Of a stretch of DNA of 64,000 nucleotides, positions 1 through 12,055 are shown in pieces. The notes beneath the pieces are model-generated. The model saw nothing but the letters and a program-made list of their open reading frames with translations, ran no database searches and had not been told where the DNA came from. Position numbers and translations under genes: made by a program. Origin of the DNA: Beroe forskalii (Eukaryota > Ctenophora > Nuda > Beroida > Beroidae); NCBI GenBank assembly GCA_011033025.1, contig WFMF01000327.1, forward strand, positions 124,001 through 188,000, in the 5' to 3' direction. Positions within the stretch are counted from its first letter, which is position 1. Each line of letters begins with the position of its first letter.

Positions 1-460
1 AAGTGCCATCAGGAGTGAGGGGGTCAGGGGAGGCTGGGAGGGCGAGGTCTCCGACTTCTGGTACCCGGATTTCTGCTAGCTGCACTGTCAGGGGAGAACC
101 CATGGGGCCGCCATCATCTTGCGAGTAGAAGGAGCCGTTGAACTCGAGACACAAGGGGATAAGGGTGCTGATCACTGATGGTGGAGAAGGAGAGGTCAGG
201 GGGAGGAGAGAGGGGTTCTGCTCGAAGGAGATGGCTGACTTCATGGCAAGGTGCATGTCGCAGGAGGTGTAGATGGACTGGACGTCGAGGGAGGAGTGGA
301 AGGAGTTGAGGGATGCTTGGAATCTGGACCAGAAGTCGAGGGAGTCCTTGAGACGGAGATGGTTCTGCGTCAGGGGCTTCAGGATGTGCGAGAGAGTTTT
401 GTGGGGAGCCTCGAGAGGGGTCGTGTAGAAGGAGACCACAGGACGGATGGGGGCTCCTGA
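1..460 (-). CDS. Penelope-like element reverse transcriptase, partial
   Basis: On the minus strand the frame is open from about 460 to the left edge without a stop. It reads like the palm region of a Penelope-like (PLE) reverse transcriptase: a GAPIRPVVSFYTTP block as in the family's G-x-P-x-RPIVS motif, then HILKPL, then SIYTSCDMHLA in the place of the motif A strand (family form D-V-x-S-L-F-T-N-I-P), then FNGSFYSQDDGGPMGSPL followed by LAEI, matching the motif B loop (usually G-V-A-M-G-S-P-L-S-P-x-x-A-E-I). The catalytic YxDD motif would lie beyond the window. The N-terminal side is cut off by the 37-bp minisatellite, so the copy is probably broken. GC content and C-ending codons differ from the AT-rich surroundings, as expected of an inserted element. 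The family call is from motif reading only. Confidence 0.7.
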
Positions 461-464
461 CTTC

Positions 465-1115
465 CGTTCGTCACAACACCGTGCTATGATGAACTGACTT
501 CTGTTCGTCACAACACTGCAATATGACGAACTGACACCTGTTCGTCACAACACTGTTTTATGACAAATTGACGCTTGTTCGTCACAACACAGTGATATGA
601 CGAACTGACACCTGTTCGTCATAACACTGTGTTATGATGAACTGACACTTGTTCGTCACAACACTGCGTTATGACGAATCGACTTCTGTTCGACAAAGCA
701 CTGTGTTATGACGAACTGACCCTTGTTTGTCACAGCACTGTGTTATGACGAACTGACTTCTGAATTCTGTTCATCTCAACACTGCGTTATGAAAAATGAA
801 ACCCGTTCGTCACAGCAACGTTCTATCCCAAACTGACACCTGTTCGTCACAATACTGTGTTGTGATGAACTGACTCCTGTTCATCACAATTCTGTGCTAT
901 GACAACCTGAAACTTGTTCGTTGCAACACTGTGCTATGATGAGCTGACACCTGTTCATCACAACACCATGCTATGACAAACTGAAACCTGTTCCTCAAAA
1001 CAGAGTTATATTACAAACTAACACCTGTTCGTCAAACATTGTGTTATGCGGAACTGACACCTGTTTGTCATAATACTGTGCTATGACGAACAGACACATG
1101 TTCATAACAGGCTGC
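465..1115. repeat. 37-bp minisatellite with self-complementary units
   Basis: About 17 diverged copies of a unit near 37 bp. Each unit has GTTCGTCA and, about 13 bases later, its reverse complement TGACGAAC, so every unit can fold into a small hairpin. The array begins where the reverse transcriptase frame ends. Copies decay towards the right end. Confidence 0.85.
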
Positions 1116-2012
1116 TTGTTGCTCTGTAACAGAGGTTGAGAAAATTGTTCAAAATCTCAGAAATAACAAAAATTGTTGTTTCATCTACCAAATTTTAAAT
1201 ACTTGCAGATCAATCAGTAATGGTTGCAACTGGACATCAAAACGTCACTCCCATCAGAACATTGTAACTACCCATATTTTCTGAACCTCAATCAATAGCC
1301 TTTTACTTGTTACACCAATACAATGGGTAGATGAAGCTATTTCATTTAAGGAAAAACTACCAACATTGTTTACAGAATGTGTGAAATAGGATAGTGCACT
1401 GTAGAAAACTGTAATAGGGGCAAAATTAGAGCAAAATTAGAGCAAAAATAGAAATATATATACCTATAATTAGAATGCAAAATGGTACAAACTGCCATGC
1501 ACCAGAAAGAGTGCATGAATGTTGTTCAAAATTTCAAAACTAAAGATGGAATTGATCTAGTGCATTCATTTCATTAAATAACAGAATATGGATGATTATC
1601 TTTGGGATACAAATACAGTCATATGGATGAAGTGAAGAATAATTCCTGAATGTAACAAAATAAATGGCAAAACTTACACTGAACCAAGATGATATTCTTC
1701 TCAATCTATTCATTGCAATGTATCCAATCTAAGACATTTGCCTCAAGGAAGATATGGATTAGAAATTCAGATTGTTCATCAACAAAAAATAGGGGGTGTT
1801 ACAGAGGTGTCGCCACATTTGGGCCAAAAATTTTGGCAAAAATATGCATAAAATGGGCTCAAAAATTTTGGGAGGTCTAAATCAAAAATCCAGATCCATT
1901 TGTTTCTGAGAAATTTAGTTTTCTCAATTCAATTCTAACTGATGCATGCATACAAATTAAAACACAAGGTTAATTGTCTTTACTTTAAGTTTCATGGGTA
2001 AGTTCATACCCA
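1116..2012. other. AT-rich stretch, no gene seen
   Basis: No ORF with coding character, no recognisable RNA gene and no strong repeat. The short ORF at 1689-1880 has no supporting feature. Confidence 0.6.
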
Positions 2013-2269
2013 ATCGTCAGAAGACAAGTAACATGATGATATTGACAAAATGATCCAGTTCTACTCCTTTACAAAATACATCGGTCAAATACTAAATTGT
2101 TATCATTATGATATATATATATCAGCAATTAAAGAAGAAATCCTTTAAAACACATCGATCTGCAAGACTTTTCTCCAACTCTGGACTTGAACTTTGACAT
2201 GATTTCTTGAGAATGAAAGAACAGCCAAATCCAAATGGGTCACACCTACTCACCTAGATGATTGGTGTG

Positions 2270-3376
2270 CAGGGGGTCCTTTCCGAAACTTTACTTAAGT
2301 ACGACTTAAGTTAAGTACCTACTTAAGTTACTTTTCATTTTGCATTTCCAAAACAAAACTTAGGTGTTTCCGAAAAAATGCTCAAGTCATTTCCGAAACG
2401 CAACTTTTGTCACAAATTTAGCTACTTAAGTCTGAAAATTCTTGCTTAAGTCGTTTTCGAAACCCCCTTTGGTGTAGTGGATAAAGACGTCAATTTTGAA
2501 TCAAACGGTTATGAGATCGATGCCAGTCACTGCCCACCTCGAATTTCGGAATTCTTTTTGCAAAAGGAATGGAACGGTGTTGCTGAATGCTGATCCAACT
2601 GTGATTTTACCAGTGTGCCCCGTCATGATTTCATAGCTCTATCATGTGAAATTTTACGTCCTCACTTAACGTTATGCAACGTTTCATATCACGCTCTATG
2701 AAATAACAAAACGCCACTTATTTATTCATTGCTTTCGCTACGCGCGCCGCGCATTTATTCAATTAGTGTTTCATGCAGAAAAATGAAAGTCTTGCGGAGG
2801 TTAGCTTGTGTGCAAAGCAAGTAATGTCATCAGTGAGTGTGTTGCGCGCGTCGCGCGCAACACAGGTATGGTAATGGTATGGCCTGACCGCCTGAAATGA
2901 GTCAGGCTTGACACCGGTCGGGACTCGGGCTTGACACCAGTCAGTCTTGACTGTCGCACTATGGCATGTTTGGCTCCTAACTCAAATAAGAAACTCAACT
3001 ATTGTGAAGGCAATCAAAAAATCGTGAGCTATGGTGCCTGTGATATCTTCGAAAGCCATGGAATTGCAAAAACTTTCAATTTGAAAAGTTGTGACGTCTT
3101 AGTTCCATAGTTTGTGTCAGAATCAACCACGAGATAAGTAATTTTTCCCAACTTAAGTAACCTCCGGACCATACTTGCAATTTAAGTAAAAAATCACCTA
3201 CTTAAGTACGTACTTAAGTGAATTTTTTGACTTAAGTTCGGCTTAAACAAAAATACTTAAGTATGAAAATCAACTTAAGTTTCCTGGCTTAAGCATGATT
3301 TCGGAAATACTTTTTACTTAAGTTTTGACTTAAGTCCGTTTTTTGACTTAAGTTCGGTTTCGGAAAGGACCCCCTG
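2270..3376. mobile_element. Terminal-inverted-repeat element, hAT-like ends
   Basis: The left end CAGGGGGTCCTTTCCGAAAC is repeated exactly in inverted orientation at 3357-3376. Subterminal regions are full of CTTAAG words in both orientations. CAGGG-type ends and subterminal repeats suit hAT elements, but the flanking 8-mers (2262-2269 and 3377-3384) do not match, so no target duplication supports the class. The middle (about 2470-3130) differs in composition and may be a later insertion. Confidence 0.6.
2470..2540 (+). other. Possible tRNA-derived (SINE-like) segment
   Basis: TGGTGTAGTGG at 2470-2480 resembles an RNA polymerase III A box, and GATCGATGCC near 2515-2524 is one mismatch from a B box, with about 35 bases between them. 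No acceptor stem was found, so a working tRNA gene is unlikely; a tRNA-derived SINE head is possible. Confidence 0.25.
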
Positions 3377-3595
3377 GCATCTTCAGCCCAATACCTACCT
3401 CAGCTTTCGGGGTGTTTAACACTCCTGTCGTGTGGGTTTGGGGTATCTCACTTTAACTTAAGACTTAACGACCAATTTATTCTTTCTTCATTCTTTTATC
3501 TGTATTTCAATTTAGTATTTGACCGATGTATTTTGTAAAGGAGTAGAACTGGATCATTTTGTCAATATAATCATGTTACTCGTCTTCTGACAATT

Positions 3596-4140
3596 GTAAA
3601 AAATCTCCGAAGAGAGTAAAATATTATATAGCTCGAGGAAGCACCAAACATTCATAATGAATGGTGTATCGCAATAACAATAAATAACAATAAATTAATA
3701 TCTGATAACAATAAATTAATCTGATATGAATAAAAATATAAGTGCAAAGGTTTCAGGAAGGACAATGAATATGAAAAAAAAGGGTAAGGAATGTTTGCAG
3801 TTTTAGAAACCCTATTGAAGTGTGAATAAAAATAAATCTGAAATAATTTGAACACTCCAAGTGTGAATCCAATATTTAAAAAAAAAAACTAAAACCCCTT
3901 GCCTATGTCAATGTCAAAAAGTAAATGCAAACATCCAAAACTATATAAATATGTTTTATCTTTTTATATGGATTAGATATAAGATAACTCAATAACAATC
4001 ATAATATGAAAATGACTCAAATGAAAACTCTCAACAACAAATTATGAGGGTTATAAGGGGCAAACTTCCACATCCAAAACTAGTAATCAGTTTTAGGTAT
4101 GAGATTTAAATCAAGTGTGTCCATTTCAGATGTTTTTCCA
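3596..4140. other. AT-rich stretch, no gene seen
   Basis: Low-complexity A/T-rich sequence with short direct repeats of an AATAACAATAAAT type near 3670-3720. No coding frame could be supported. Confidence 0.55.
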
Positions 4141-4355
4141 CTGGGCTTGCCTCTATAGCCCCTGAGTGAAATGACACATGTCTTGAGAAGGTCAAATCTG
4201 AGACGTCTCCTTAGGGTGCGCCCTTTTTTCAAAGTTTTTTAGGCTCTTTGACTCGATTGTAGATCTCAGTGAGCTGATCACGAGGATATCAAGTTTTTTG
4301 AAAATGGACAATGTCTTCCTTTGCCTCTGGGCGTTTTTCTGTTTCGTGACGTCAC

Positions 4356-4377
4356 ATCACGTGACCGGTCACGTGAT
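4356..4377. other. Perfect 22-bp palindrome with two CACGTG boxes
   Basis: The sequence reads the same on both strands, with arms ATCACGTGACC. It holds two E-box cores and follows GTGACGTCAC (CRE-like) at 4346-4355. It could bind bHLH or bZIP factors, but no adjacent gene was found. Confidence 0.5.
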
Positions 4378-5375
4378 CCGCCTGCTAGTACTTTGTGCGC
4401 GCTCTGATTCCGCGCGCAATTGAAATTCTATGCGCGTTCGCAGATTTGAATTGTTTGTGTCAATTCTGTGCTATATCTATGGCATGGTAAGACTAATCTT
4501 TATTGAATAATATGTAATAGAATTTTCTGTTACCAATCTATGATAGACGCAGATAGCAAATAATTTTAGGATCAGCTTATCTTGCCAGTGACATTTTCAA
4601 GCTGATAATTGCAATTACTTGGAAAATGGAAGCTCAAGTTTATACATTGAGAGCTGAGAAGTACATTAGTATTATACAGGGTTAAAATTGTACATCCCAA
4701 TCAGGAGTGTCCCCAGTCAGATCACATGACAAAGCAGAGGACACTCCCTCAACCATTGATAGAGCAGAACAAGGTTCACGTGACTGATAGACTTAGAGGA
4801 GGAAGCAAGCAGTATCTCTTTGACCGTGAAGAAATCCAGTTAACAGTGACCTAGTTTGTTATATTTCAACGAGTAGGCATTCTTGCTAATTCTATCTCAT
4901 CGTTTGGCAGTCTTGAAGCTTATTCCGATTCCGAGATCTGTGAAATGTGAAACACAAAAAATCCGTTTTATTGTTTTGTATTTTTAGTCTGGCGTTGCTA
5001 CACCCCCTGGGTCTGAAAAAGGCGGACAAAGCGGATTCAAAACGACGGAATGTCGCTCGGAATAATGGGAATCGAGGTCTAATCCCATAGTCAGGGATTA
5101 GACCTGCACTTCTGTTGTCTGAGATCGCGAATCCGTACTCTTCTGATTCAGATGATTAGGAGATTAGGAAACGGTCAAGATAACGGTATACAAGTTTTCA
5201 GGATTGTGAACCGTCCTCAAAATCTGGGCACCATGGAATTTTCTGATACCAATCTACTAATTCTACGATAGACGCAGATAACAGATAATTTTAGAATCAG
5301 CAAGTCTTGCCAGTGCCATTTTCAAGCTGATAATTGCGATTACGGCAGTCTTAAGAACTTCTCTGACACCACCGG

Positions 5376-5490
5376 CCGGCTGGCCGACTTGCCAGACAGC
5401 CAGCTAGCCGGTTAGCCAGCCGGCCAGCAGGTTGGCTTGCCGGCCGGCTAGTTAGTCAGCTGGTCGGCTAGCCGACCGTCTTGCCAGTGC
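5376..5490. repeat. CCGGCTAG-type palindromic short repeat
   Basis: Dense run of GCCGGC, CCGGCTAGC and related self-complementary 6- to 9-mers inside AT-rich DNA. The same type recurs at 18110-18310. Confidence 0.7.
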
Positions 5491-5688
5491 AATTTCGAGC
5501 TGATAATTGTGATTACTTGGAAAATGGAAGCTTTAGTTTATACATTGGGAGCCAAGAAGTACATTAGTACTATACAAGGTTAAAATTGTACATCCCAATC
5601 AGGAGTCAGGGTGCATGTGAATGCCGAGTGTCCCCAGTCAGATCACATGACAAGTCAAGGGACACTCTCCCTCAACCAATGATCGAGC

Positions 5689-7432
5689 TTTTGTCCCTTT
5701 TGAGGAAAAATTGATTTTTTCCTCAAAAGGGACGAATTTTTCCTCAAAAGGGACATTTTACTCAAAAGGGACATTGCAATCCTCAAAGAGGACATGTCCC
5801 TTTTGAGTGATGCATTTTTTTAATTTTTCATCCCTCAAAAGGGACAGATGGTCGAATCGCTCAAAAAGGACAATAAGTCCCTTTTGAGAATTGTGCCTTT
5901 TGAGGAAAATCAACGTTCTAAAATTCCTCATTGAGGACTTTGAAATCACAAAGTGCATTTTGCTTATTTTTGATAACCAAAACTAACAGTCCCTTTTGAG
6001 AGATTTTTATAATTTTGCCGAAATATTCCTGAAAAGGAAAATCACTCAAAAAGGACATGTCATCAAGGTGCCATTTACAAAACAATTTAAGCCACCTAAA
6101 GCCACCCGGGCTGGAAAGTGCCAGAATCAGAATCCTCAAAAAGGACTTGATCGATATAATTGATACTAAATAGTAATTTGACTCAATAGGGACATGGTTT
6201 ACTCAAAGGGACATCTTTAAAAGAGCGTGCTTTCATGGAGTCATCAGAATTAAAAGTACTCAAAGCCGCCTCAAGCCGCCCTTTGCCACCAAATGCCACT
6301 AATTCCAACTCACAAAATCCTCAAAAGGGACAAATTGACACAATCACTTCAAGAGTGATCAATCAGGACAAAGTTCATGAAAAGGGACATATTTTATAAA
6401 AGTATAAACACCTGTTATTATGGTTTCAATAAAATCAAAAATTCTCAGGGTACATGGACAACAGCTAATTCCATTCTTAAAAGCTTTAAGTCTTAACCAT
6501 TAACCAATACTTCAATCTCAAAAATATCTACGGGTGAGGGCAAAGGTTATTGGTAGTCCCTGTCAAACCAAGTGGAAAATACATTTATCAGATGCCATGC
6601 TAACAGATGCTTCACTGCTGGAGTCAGTGGGGTGGTTTTTATGTCGATCACCCTATGGGGTTAATGTGAAACCTTGTAGCAATACCTTTAGGAGGTGCCA
6701 TAAAGCCATAAACATGGTAACTTGAGAGTGAGGAAAGAACAGGTCTAAAGAAATGCTACTATAACAATACTATTTAAGACACAGCATGCCATCTTTGAGT
6801 CTCTGGAGGCAATTGCAAAGGTCACACCTTTGCAACAGGATTCGACCTGCTTCTAGCGAAATACATACAACGCCGCGTAATAACGCGAAATATAGCGTTA
6901 TATACGTGTAAGTTGTATCTATAAACAAAGTCGTGGAGGAAGGGACTCATGGAGGAAGGTTGTATCATACATCCGCCGCCGCGTAATAACGCGAATTATA
7001 GCGTTATATACATGTACATTATAACTATAAACAAAGTCGTGGAGGAAGGGACTCATGGAGGAAGGTTGTATCATACATCCGCCGCCGCGTAATAACGCGA
7101 ATTATAGCGTTATATACATGTACATTATAACTATAAACAAAGTCGTGGAGGAAGGGACTCATGGAGGAAGGTTGTATCATACATCCGCCGCCGCGTAATA
7201 ACGCGAATTATAGCGTTATATACGTGTACATTATAACCATAAACAAAGTCGTGGAGGAAGGGACTCATATTCATGAAGAAAGGTTGTATCATACATCCGA
7301 CGCCGCGTAATAACGCGAATTATAGCGTTATACGTGTACATTATAACTATAAACAAAGTCGTGGAGGAAGGGACTCACGGAAGAAAGGTTGTATCATACA
7401 TCCGCCGCCGCGTAATAACGCGAATTATTATA
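5689..7432. repeat. 1.74-kb duplicated unit, copy 1
   Basis: Nearly identical to 21760-23480, about 16.07 kb away in the same orientation. The first 700 bases carry many words of the TCAAAAGGGACA type in both orientations; the last 560 bases are a 106-bp tandem array. Both copies run straight into CCCTAA-type repeat on the right. ORFs within it carry indels between copies and look non-coding. Confidence 0.9.
6872..7430. repeat. 106-bp tandem array, about 5-6 copies
   Basis: The period is 106 (for example unit starts at 6975, 7081 and 7187). Each unit contains CGCGTAATAACGCG (an imperfect palindrome), ATAGCGTTATA and AAAGTCGTGGAGGAAGGGAC. The last unit is cut where the telomere-like array begins. 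A second array lies at 22935-23480. Confidence 0.9.
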
Positions 7433-9231
7433 ACCCTAACCACTAACCCTAACCCTAACCACTAACCCTAACCATTAACCCTAACCAATAACCACTAACC
7501 AACCACTAAACCTAACCCTAACCAATAACCCTAACCACTAATCCTAACTACTAACCCTAACCACTAACCCTTAACACTAACCACTAACCCTAACCCTAAC
7601 CACTAACCCTAATTCCATATACTCTAAGGTCCTAACCGTAACCCTAACCACTAAACCTTACCCTAACCACTAAACCTTACCCTAACCACTAACCCTAACC
7701 CTAACCACTTACCCTAACCCTAACAACTAACCCTAACCCTAAGCACTAACCCTGACCCTAACCCTAACCTTAACCTTAACCTTAACCACTAATCCTAACA
7801 CTAACCCTAACCACTAACCTTAACCATTAACCCTAACCACTAACCCTCACCACTAACCACTAACCACTAACCACAAACCACTAACCCTAACCACTAACCA
7901 CTAACCATAACCACTAACCCTTACCACTAACCCTAACCATTAACCTTAACCACTAACCACTAACCCTAACCACTAACCGTAACCACTAACCCTAATCCTT
8001 AACCACTAACCCTCACCACTAACCGCTACCCCTAACCCCTAACCACTAACCCTAACCCTAACTCCAAACCCTAACCCAATATTTAAATAATTAACCCTGA
8101 AATCACCCTAACCCTAACCACTAACCCCAACCACTAACCCTAACCACTTTTCCCAAACCCTGACAATTTTTTGGTCCCAACCCCTAAAACCTAACCATTA
8201 ACCTTTAACCACTAACCCTAAACCTAACCACTAACCCTTACCCTAACAACTAACCCTAACCCTAATCCCTAACCTTAACCCTCAATCTAACCCTAACCAC
8301 TAAACCTAACCACTAACCCTAACCACTAACTCTAACCCTAACCCTAACCCTAACCCTAACCCTAACCTAACCCTAACCACTAACCCTAACCAAAACCCTA
8401 ACCACTAACCCTCACCACTAACTGTAACCACTAACCCTAGCCACTAACCCTTACCCTAACCCTAACCCTAAACCTAACCCTGACCCTAACCCCTAACCAC
8501 TGACCCTCATCACTGACCCTAACCCTAACCACTAACCCTAACCCTAGCCCTGACCCTAACCACTAACCCTAACCACTAACCCTAACCACTACCCCTAACC
8601 ACTAACCCTAACCCTAACCACTAACCCTAACCACTAACCCTAACCACTAACCCTAACCCTAACAACTAACCCTAACCCTAACCCTAACCCTAACCCTAAC
8701 CACTAACCCTAACCACTAACCCTAACCCTAACAACTAACCCTAATCCCTACCCCTAACCTTAACCCTTAACCACTAACCCTAAACCTAACCACTAACCCT
8801 TACCCTAACAACTAACCCTAACCCTAACCCTAACCCTAACCACTAACCCTAACCACTAACCCTAACCACTAACCCTAACCCTAACCACTAACCCTAACCA
8901 CTAACCTTAACCCTAACCACTAACCCTAACCACTAACGCTAACCACTAACCCTAACCACTAACCCTAACCACTAACTCTAACCTCTAACCCTAACCAAAA
9001 CCCTAACCACTAACCCTCACCACTAACCGTAACCACTAACCCTAGCCACTAACCCTTACCCTAACCACTAACCCTGACCACTAACCCTAATCCAACCACT
9101 AACCCTAACCATTAACCATAACCTTAACCACTTGTCCACCTACCTTAACCACTAACCCCAACCCTAACCCTTACCCTAACCTTAACCCTAACCACTAAAC
9201 ACTAACCCTAACTATAAAACCTACTCACTAA

Positions 9232-9594
9232 CCCTAATCCTGCCCAGTTGAGAATTCCCATTGGAAAAATCAATGCTCTATGGGAATAATCAATGTGAAT
9301 TGAGAATTCCCATAGGATATTTAAATATGCATTGATTTTTGCCACTTTTAAATATGATACCACACTCCAAACACTTGGAAATGCGATATTGCACTCCAAA
9401 CACTTGGGAATATGATACCACACTCCAAACACTTGTCCCAAAGTCCCAATTGAGTGATATATTTTTTTAAGAAAAAATGAAAATCGCTCAAAAGGGACAT
9501 TTTGTCCCCTTTGAGTAATTTTTCCGAAAATTGATTTATTTTTTGGTCTCAATCACTCAAAACGGACACATAGTGCGTGAACATTTACATGCCA
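9232..9594. repeat. X unit (subtelomeric), full copy
   Basis: About 360 bases that recur within the arrays: a left part with GAGAATTCCCAT in direct and inverted form, three units of the 29-bp satellite (CACTTGGGAATATGATACCA type), then AAAAGGGACATTTTGTCCCC (an inverted pair) and a right end finishing GTGAACATTTACATGCC. It carries a recurrent minus-strand ORF that breaks in other copies and is probably not a gene. Confidence 0.85.
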
Positions 9595-10314
9595 AACCCT
9601 AACCCTAACCACTAACCCTTACCCCAACCCTAACCACTAACCCTGACCACTAACCCTAACCCAACCACTAACCCTAACCATTAACCATAACCTTAAGCAC
9701 TAACATTAATCACTAACCCTAATTTTGTCCCCTTTGAGTAATTTTTCCGAAAATTGATTTATTTTTGGTCTCAATCACTCAAAACGGACACATAGTGCGT
9801 AACATTTACATGCCAAACCCTAACCCTAACCACTAACCCTTACCCCAACCCTAACCACTAACCCTGACCACTAACCCTAACCCTAACCCTAACCACTAAC
9901 CCTAACCACTAACCCTAACCACTAACCCTAACCACCCTAACACTAACCCTAACCTAACCTAACCACTAACCTAACCACTAACCCCTAACCACTAACCCTA
10001 ACCCTAACAAACTAACCCTAACCCTAGCCCTAACCCTAATCACTAACCCTAACCACTAACCCTAACCACTAACCCTAACCTAACCACTAACCCTAACCCT
10101 ACCCTAACTAACCCTAACCACTAACCCTAACCCTAACCACTAACCCTAACCACTAACCCTACCACTAACCACTAACCCCAAACCCAACCACCCTAACCAT
10201 TAACCAACCTTAACCACTTGTCCCCCTAACCACTAACCCCAACCCTAACCAACCCTAACCTAACCCTAACCACTAACCACTAACCCTAACTATAAACCCT
10301 ACTCACTAACCCTA

Positions 10315-10677
10315 ATCCTGCCCAGTTGAGAATTCCCATTGGAAAAATCAATGCTCTATGGGAATAATCAATGTGAATTGAGAATTCCCATAGGATATTT
10401 CAATATGCATTGATTTTTTGCCACTTTTAAATGTGATATCACATTCAAAATACTTGGGAATGCGATATTGCACTCCAAACACTTGGGAATATGATACCAC
10501 ACTCCAAACACTTGTCCCAAAGTCCCAATTGAGTGATATATTTTTTTAAGAAAAAAATGAAAATCGCTCAAAAGGGACATTTTGTCCCCTTTGAGTAATT
10601 TTTCCGAAAATTGATTTATTTTTTGGTCTCAATCACTCAAAACGGACACATAGTGCGTGAACATTTACATGCCAAAC
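10315..10677. repeat. X unit, full copy
   Basis: Almost identical to 9232-9594, same orientation, flanked by CCCTAA-type repeat on both sides. Confidence 0.85.
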
Positions 10678-11821
10678 CCTAACCCTAACCACTAACCCTT
10701 ACCCCAACCCTAACCAGTAACCACTAACCCTGACCACTAACCCTAACCTAACCACTAACCTTAACCCTAACCATTAACCACTAACCTAACCACTAACCAC
10801 TAACCACTAACCCTAATTTTGTCCCCTTTGAGTAATTTTTCCTAAAAACTGAACCCTAACCTAACCCTAACCACCAACCTAACCTAACCCTAACCACTAA
10901 CCCCACCCTAACCCTATCCTAACCTAACCTTAACCCTAACCCTAACCACTAACCCCACTAACCTAAACCTAACCACTAACCCTAACCACTAACCCTTACC
11001 CTACCCCCAACCCTAACCCTAACCCTAACCACCCTACCCCTACCACTAACCTAACCACTAACCCTAACCCTAACCCCTAACCCACTAACCACACTAACCC
11101 TAACCACTAACCCTAACCACTAACCCTAACCACTAACTCTAACCCTAACCTAACCACTAACCCCTAACCAAAACCCTAACCACTAACCCTCACCACTAAC
11201 CGTAACCACTAACCCTAACAACTAACCCTTACCCCAACCCTAACCACTAACCCTGACCACTAACCCTAATCCAACCACTAACCCTAACCATTAACCATAA
11301 CCTTAAGCACTAACATTAATCACTAACCCTAATTTTGTCCCCTTTGAGTAATTTTTCCGAAAATTGATTTATTTTTTGGTCTCAATCACTCAAAACGGAC
11401 ACATAGTGCGTGAACATTTACATGCCAAACCCTAACCCTAACCACTAACCCTTACCCCAAACCTAACCACTAACCCTGACCACTAACCCTAACCCTAACC
11501 ACTAACCCTAACCACTAACCCTAACCACTAACCCTAACCACTAACCCTAACCACTAACCCTAACCACTAACCCTAACCACTAACCCTAACCACTAACCCT
11601 ATCCCTAATCCTTAACCGTAACCCTCAACCTGAACCTAACCACTAACCCTAAACCTAACCACTAACCCTAACCACTAACCCTTACCCTTACCCTTACCCT
11701 TACCCTAATCACTAACCTTAACCCTAACCACTAACCCTAACCCTAACCCTAACCCTAACCACTAACCCTAACCAAAACCCTAACCACTAACCCTCACCAC
11801 TAACTTGACCACTAACCCTAG

Positions 11822-12055
11822 CCACTCAATTGGGACTTTGGGACAAGTGTTTGGAGTGTGGTATTATATTCCCAAGTGTTTGGAGTGCAATATCGCATTC
11901 CCAAGTATTTTGAATGTGATATCACATTTAAAAGTGGCAAAAATCAATGCATATTGAAATATCCTATGGGAATTCTCAATTCACATTGATTATTCCCATA
12001 AAGCATTGATTTTTCCAATGGGAATTCTCAACTGGGCAGGATTAGGGTTAGTGAG
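11822..12055. repeat. X unit, inverted, partial
   Basis: Reverse complement of the left two thirds of X, ending in the word for AATCCTGCCCAGTTGAGAAT. It marks the turning point where telomere-like repeat changes strand. Confidence 0.8.

Larger units (their letters stand above)
2013..3595. mobile_element. Inverted-repeat element (outer pair)
   Basis: About 85 bases at 2013-2098 return in inverted orientation at 3502-3595 with few mismatches; both contain the word GATCCAGTTCTACTCCTTTA or its complement. The arms enclose a second inverted-repeat element (2270-3376). No transposase frame is present, so this is a non-autonomous or nested element of unknown family. Confidence 0.65.
4141..5685. repeat. 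Region with internal direct duplications
   Basis: A block at about 4515-4740 recurs at 5240-5345 and 5495-5665, sharing stretches such as GATAGACGCAGATA, TTCAAGCTGATAATTG and AAAATTGTACATCCCAATCA. The copies are split by a CCGGC-rich palindromic stretch. No protein frame was found. Confidence 0.6.
7428..11820. repeat. Degenerate telomere-like array, CCCTAA on plus strand
   Basis: Long runs of CCCTAA alternate with the variant CCACTAA, giving a mixed 13-base unit CCACTAACCCTAA. Inserted non-telomeric X units (9232-9594 and 10315-10677) and short X ends (9723-9815, 10815-10850, 11332-11430) interrupt it. The irregular spelling is unlike an active telomere and suggests subtelomeric or interstitial sequence, partly blurred by sequencing error. 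Confidence 0.9.

Noticed and set aside
9208-9552. 114-codon minus ORF in X, with relatives at 10368, 14294, 24700, 25877 and 29818
   Set aside because: It recurs only because X recurs, it changes length and frame between copies, and it spans the 29-bp satellite.
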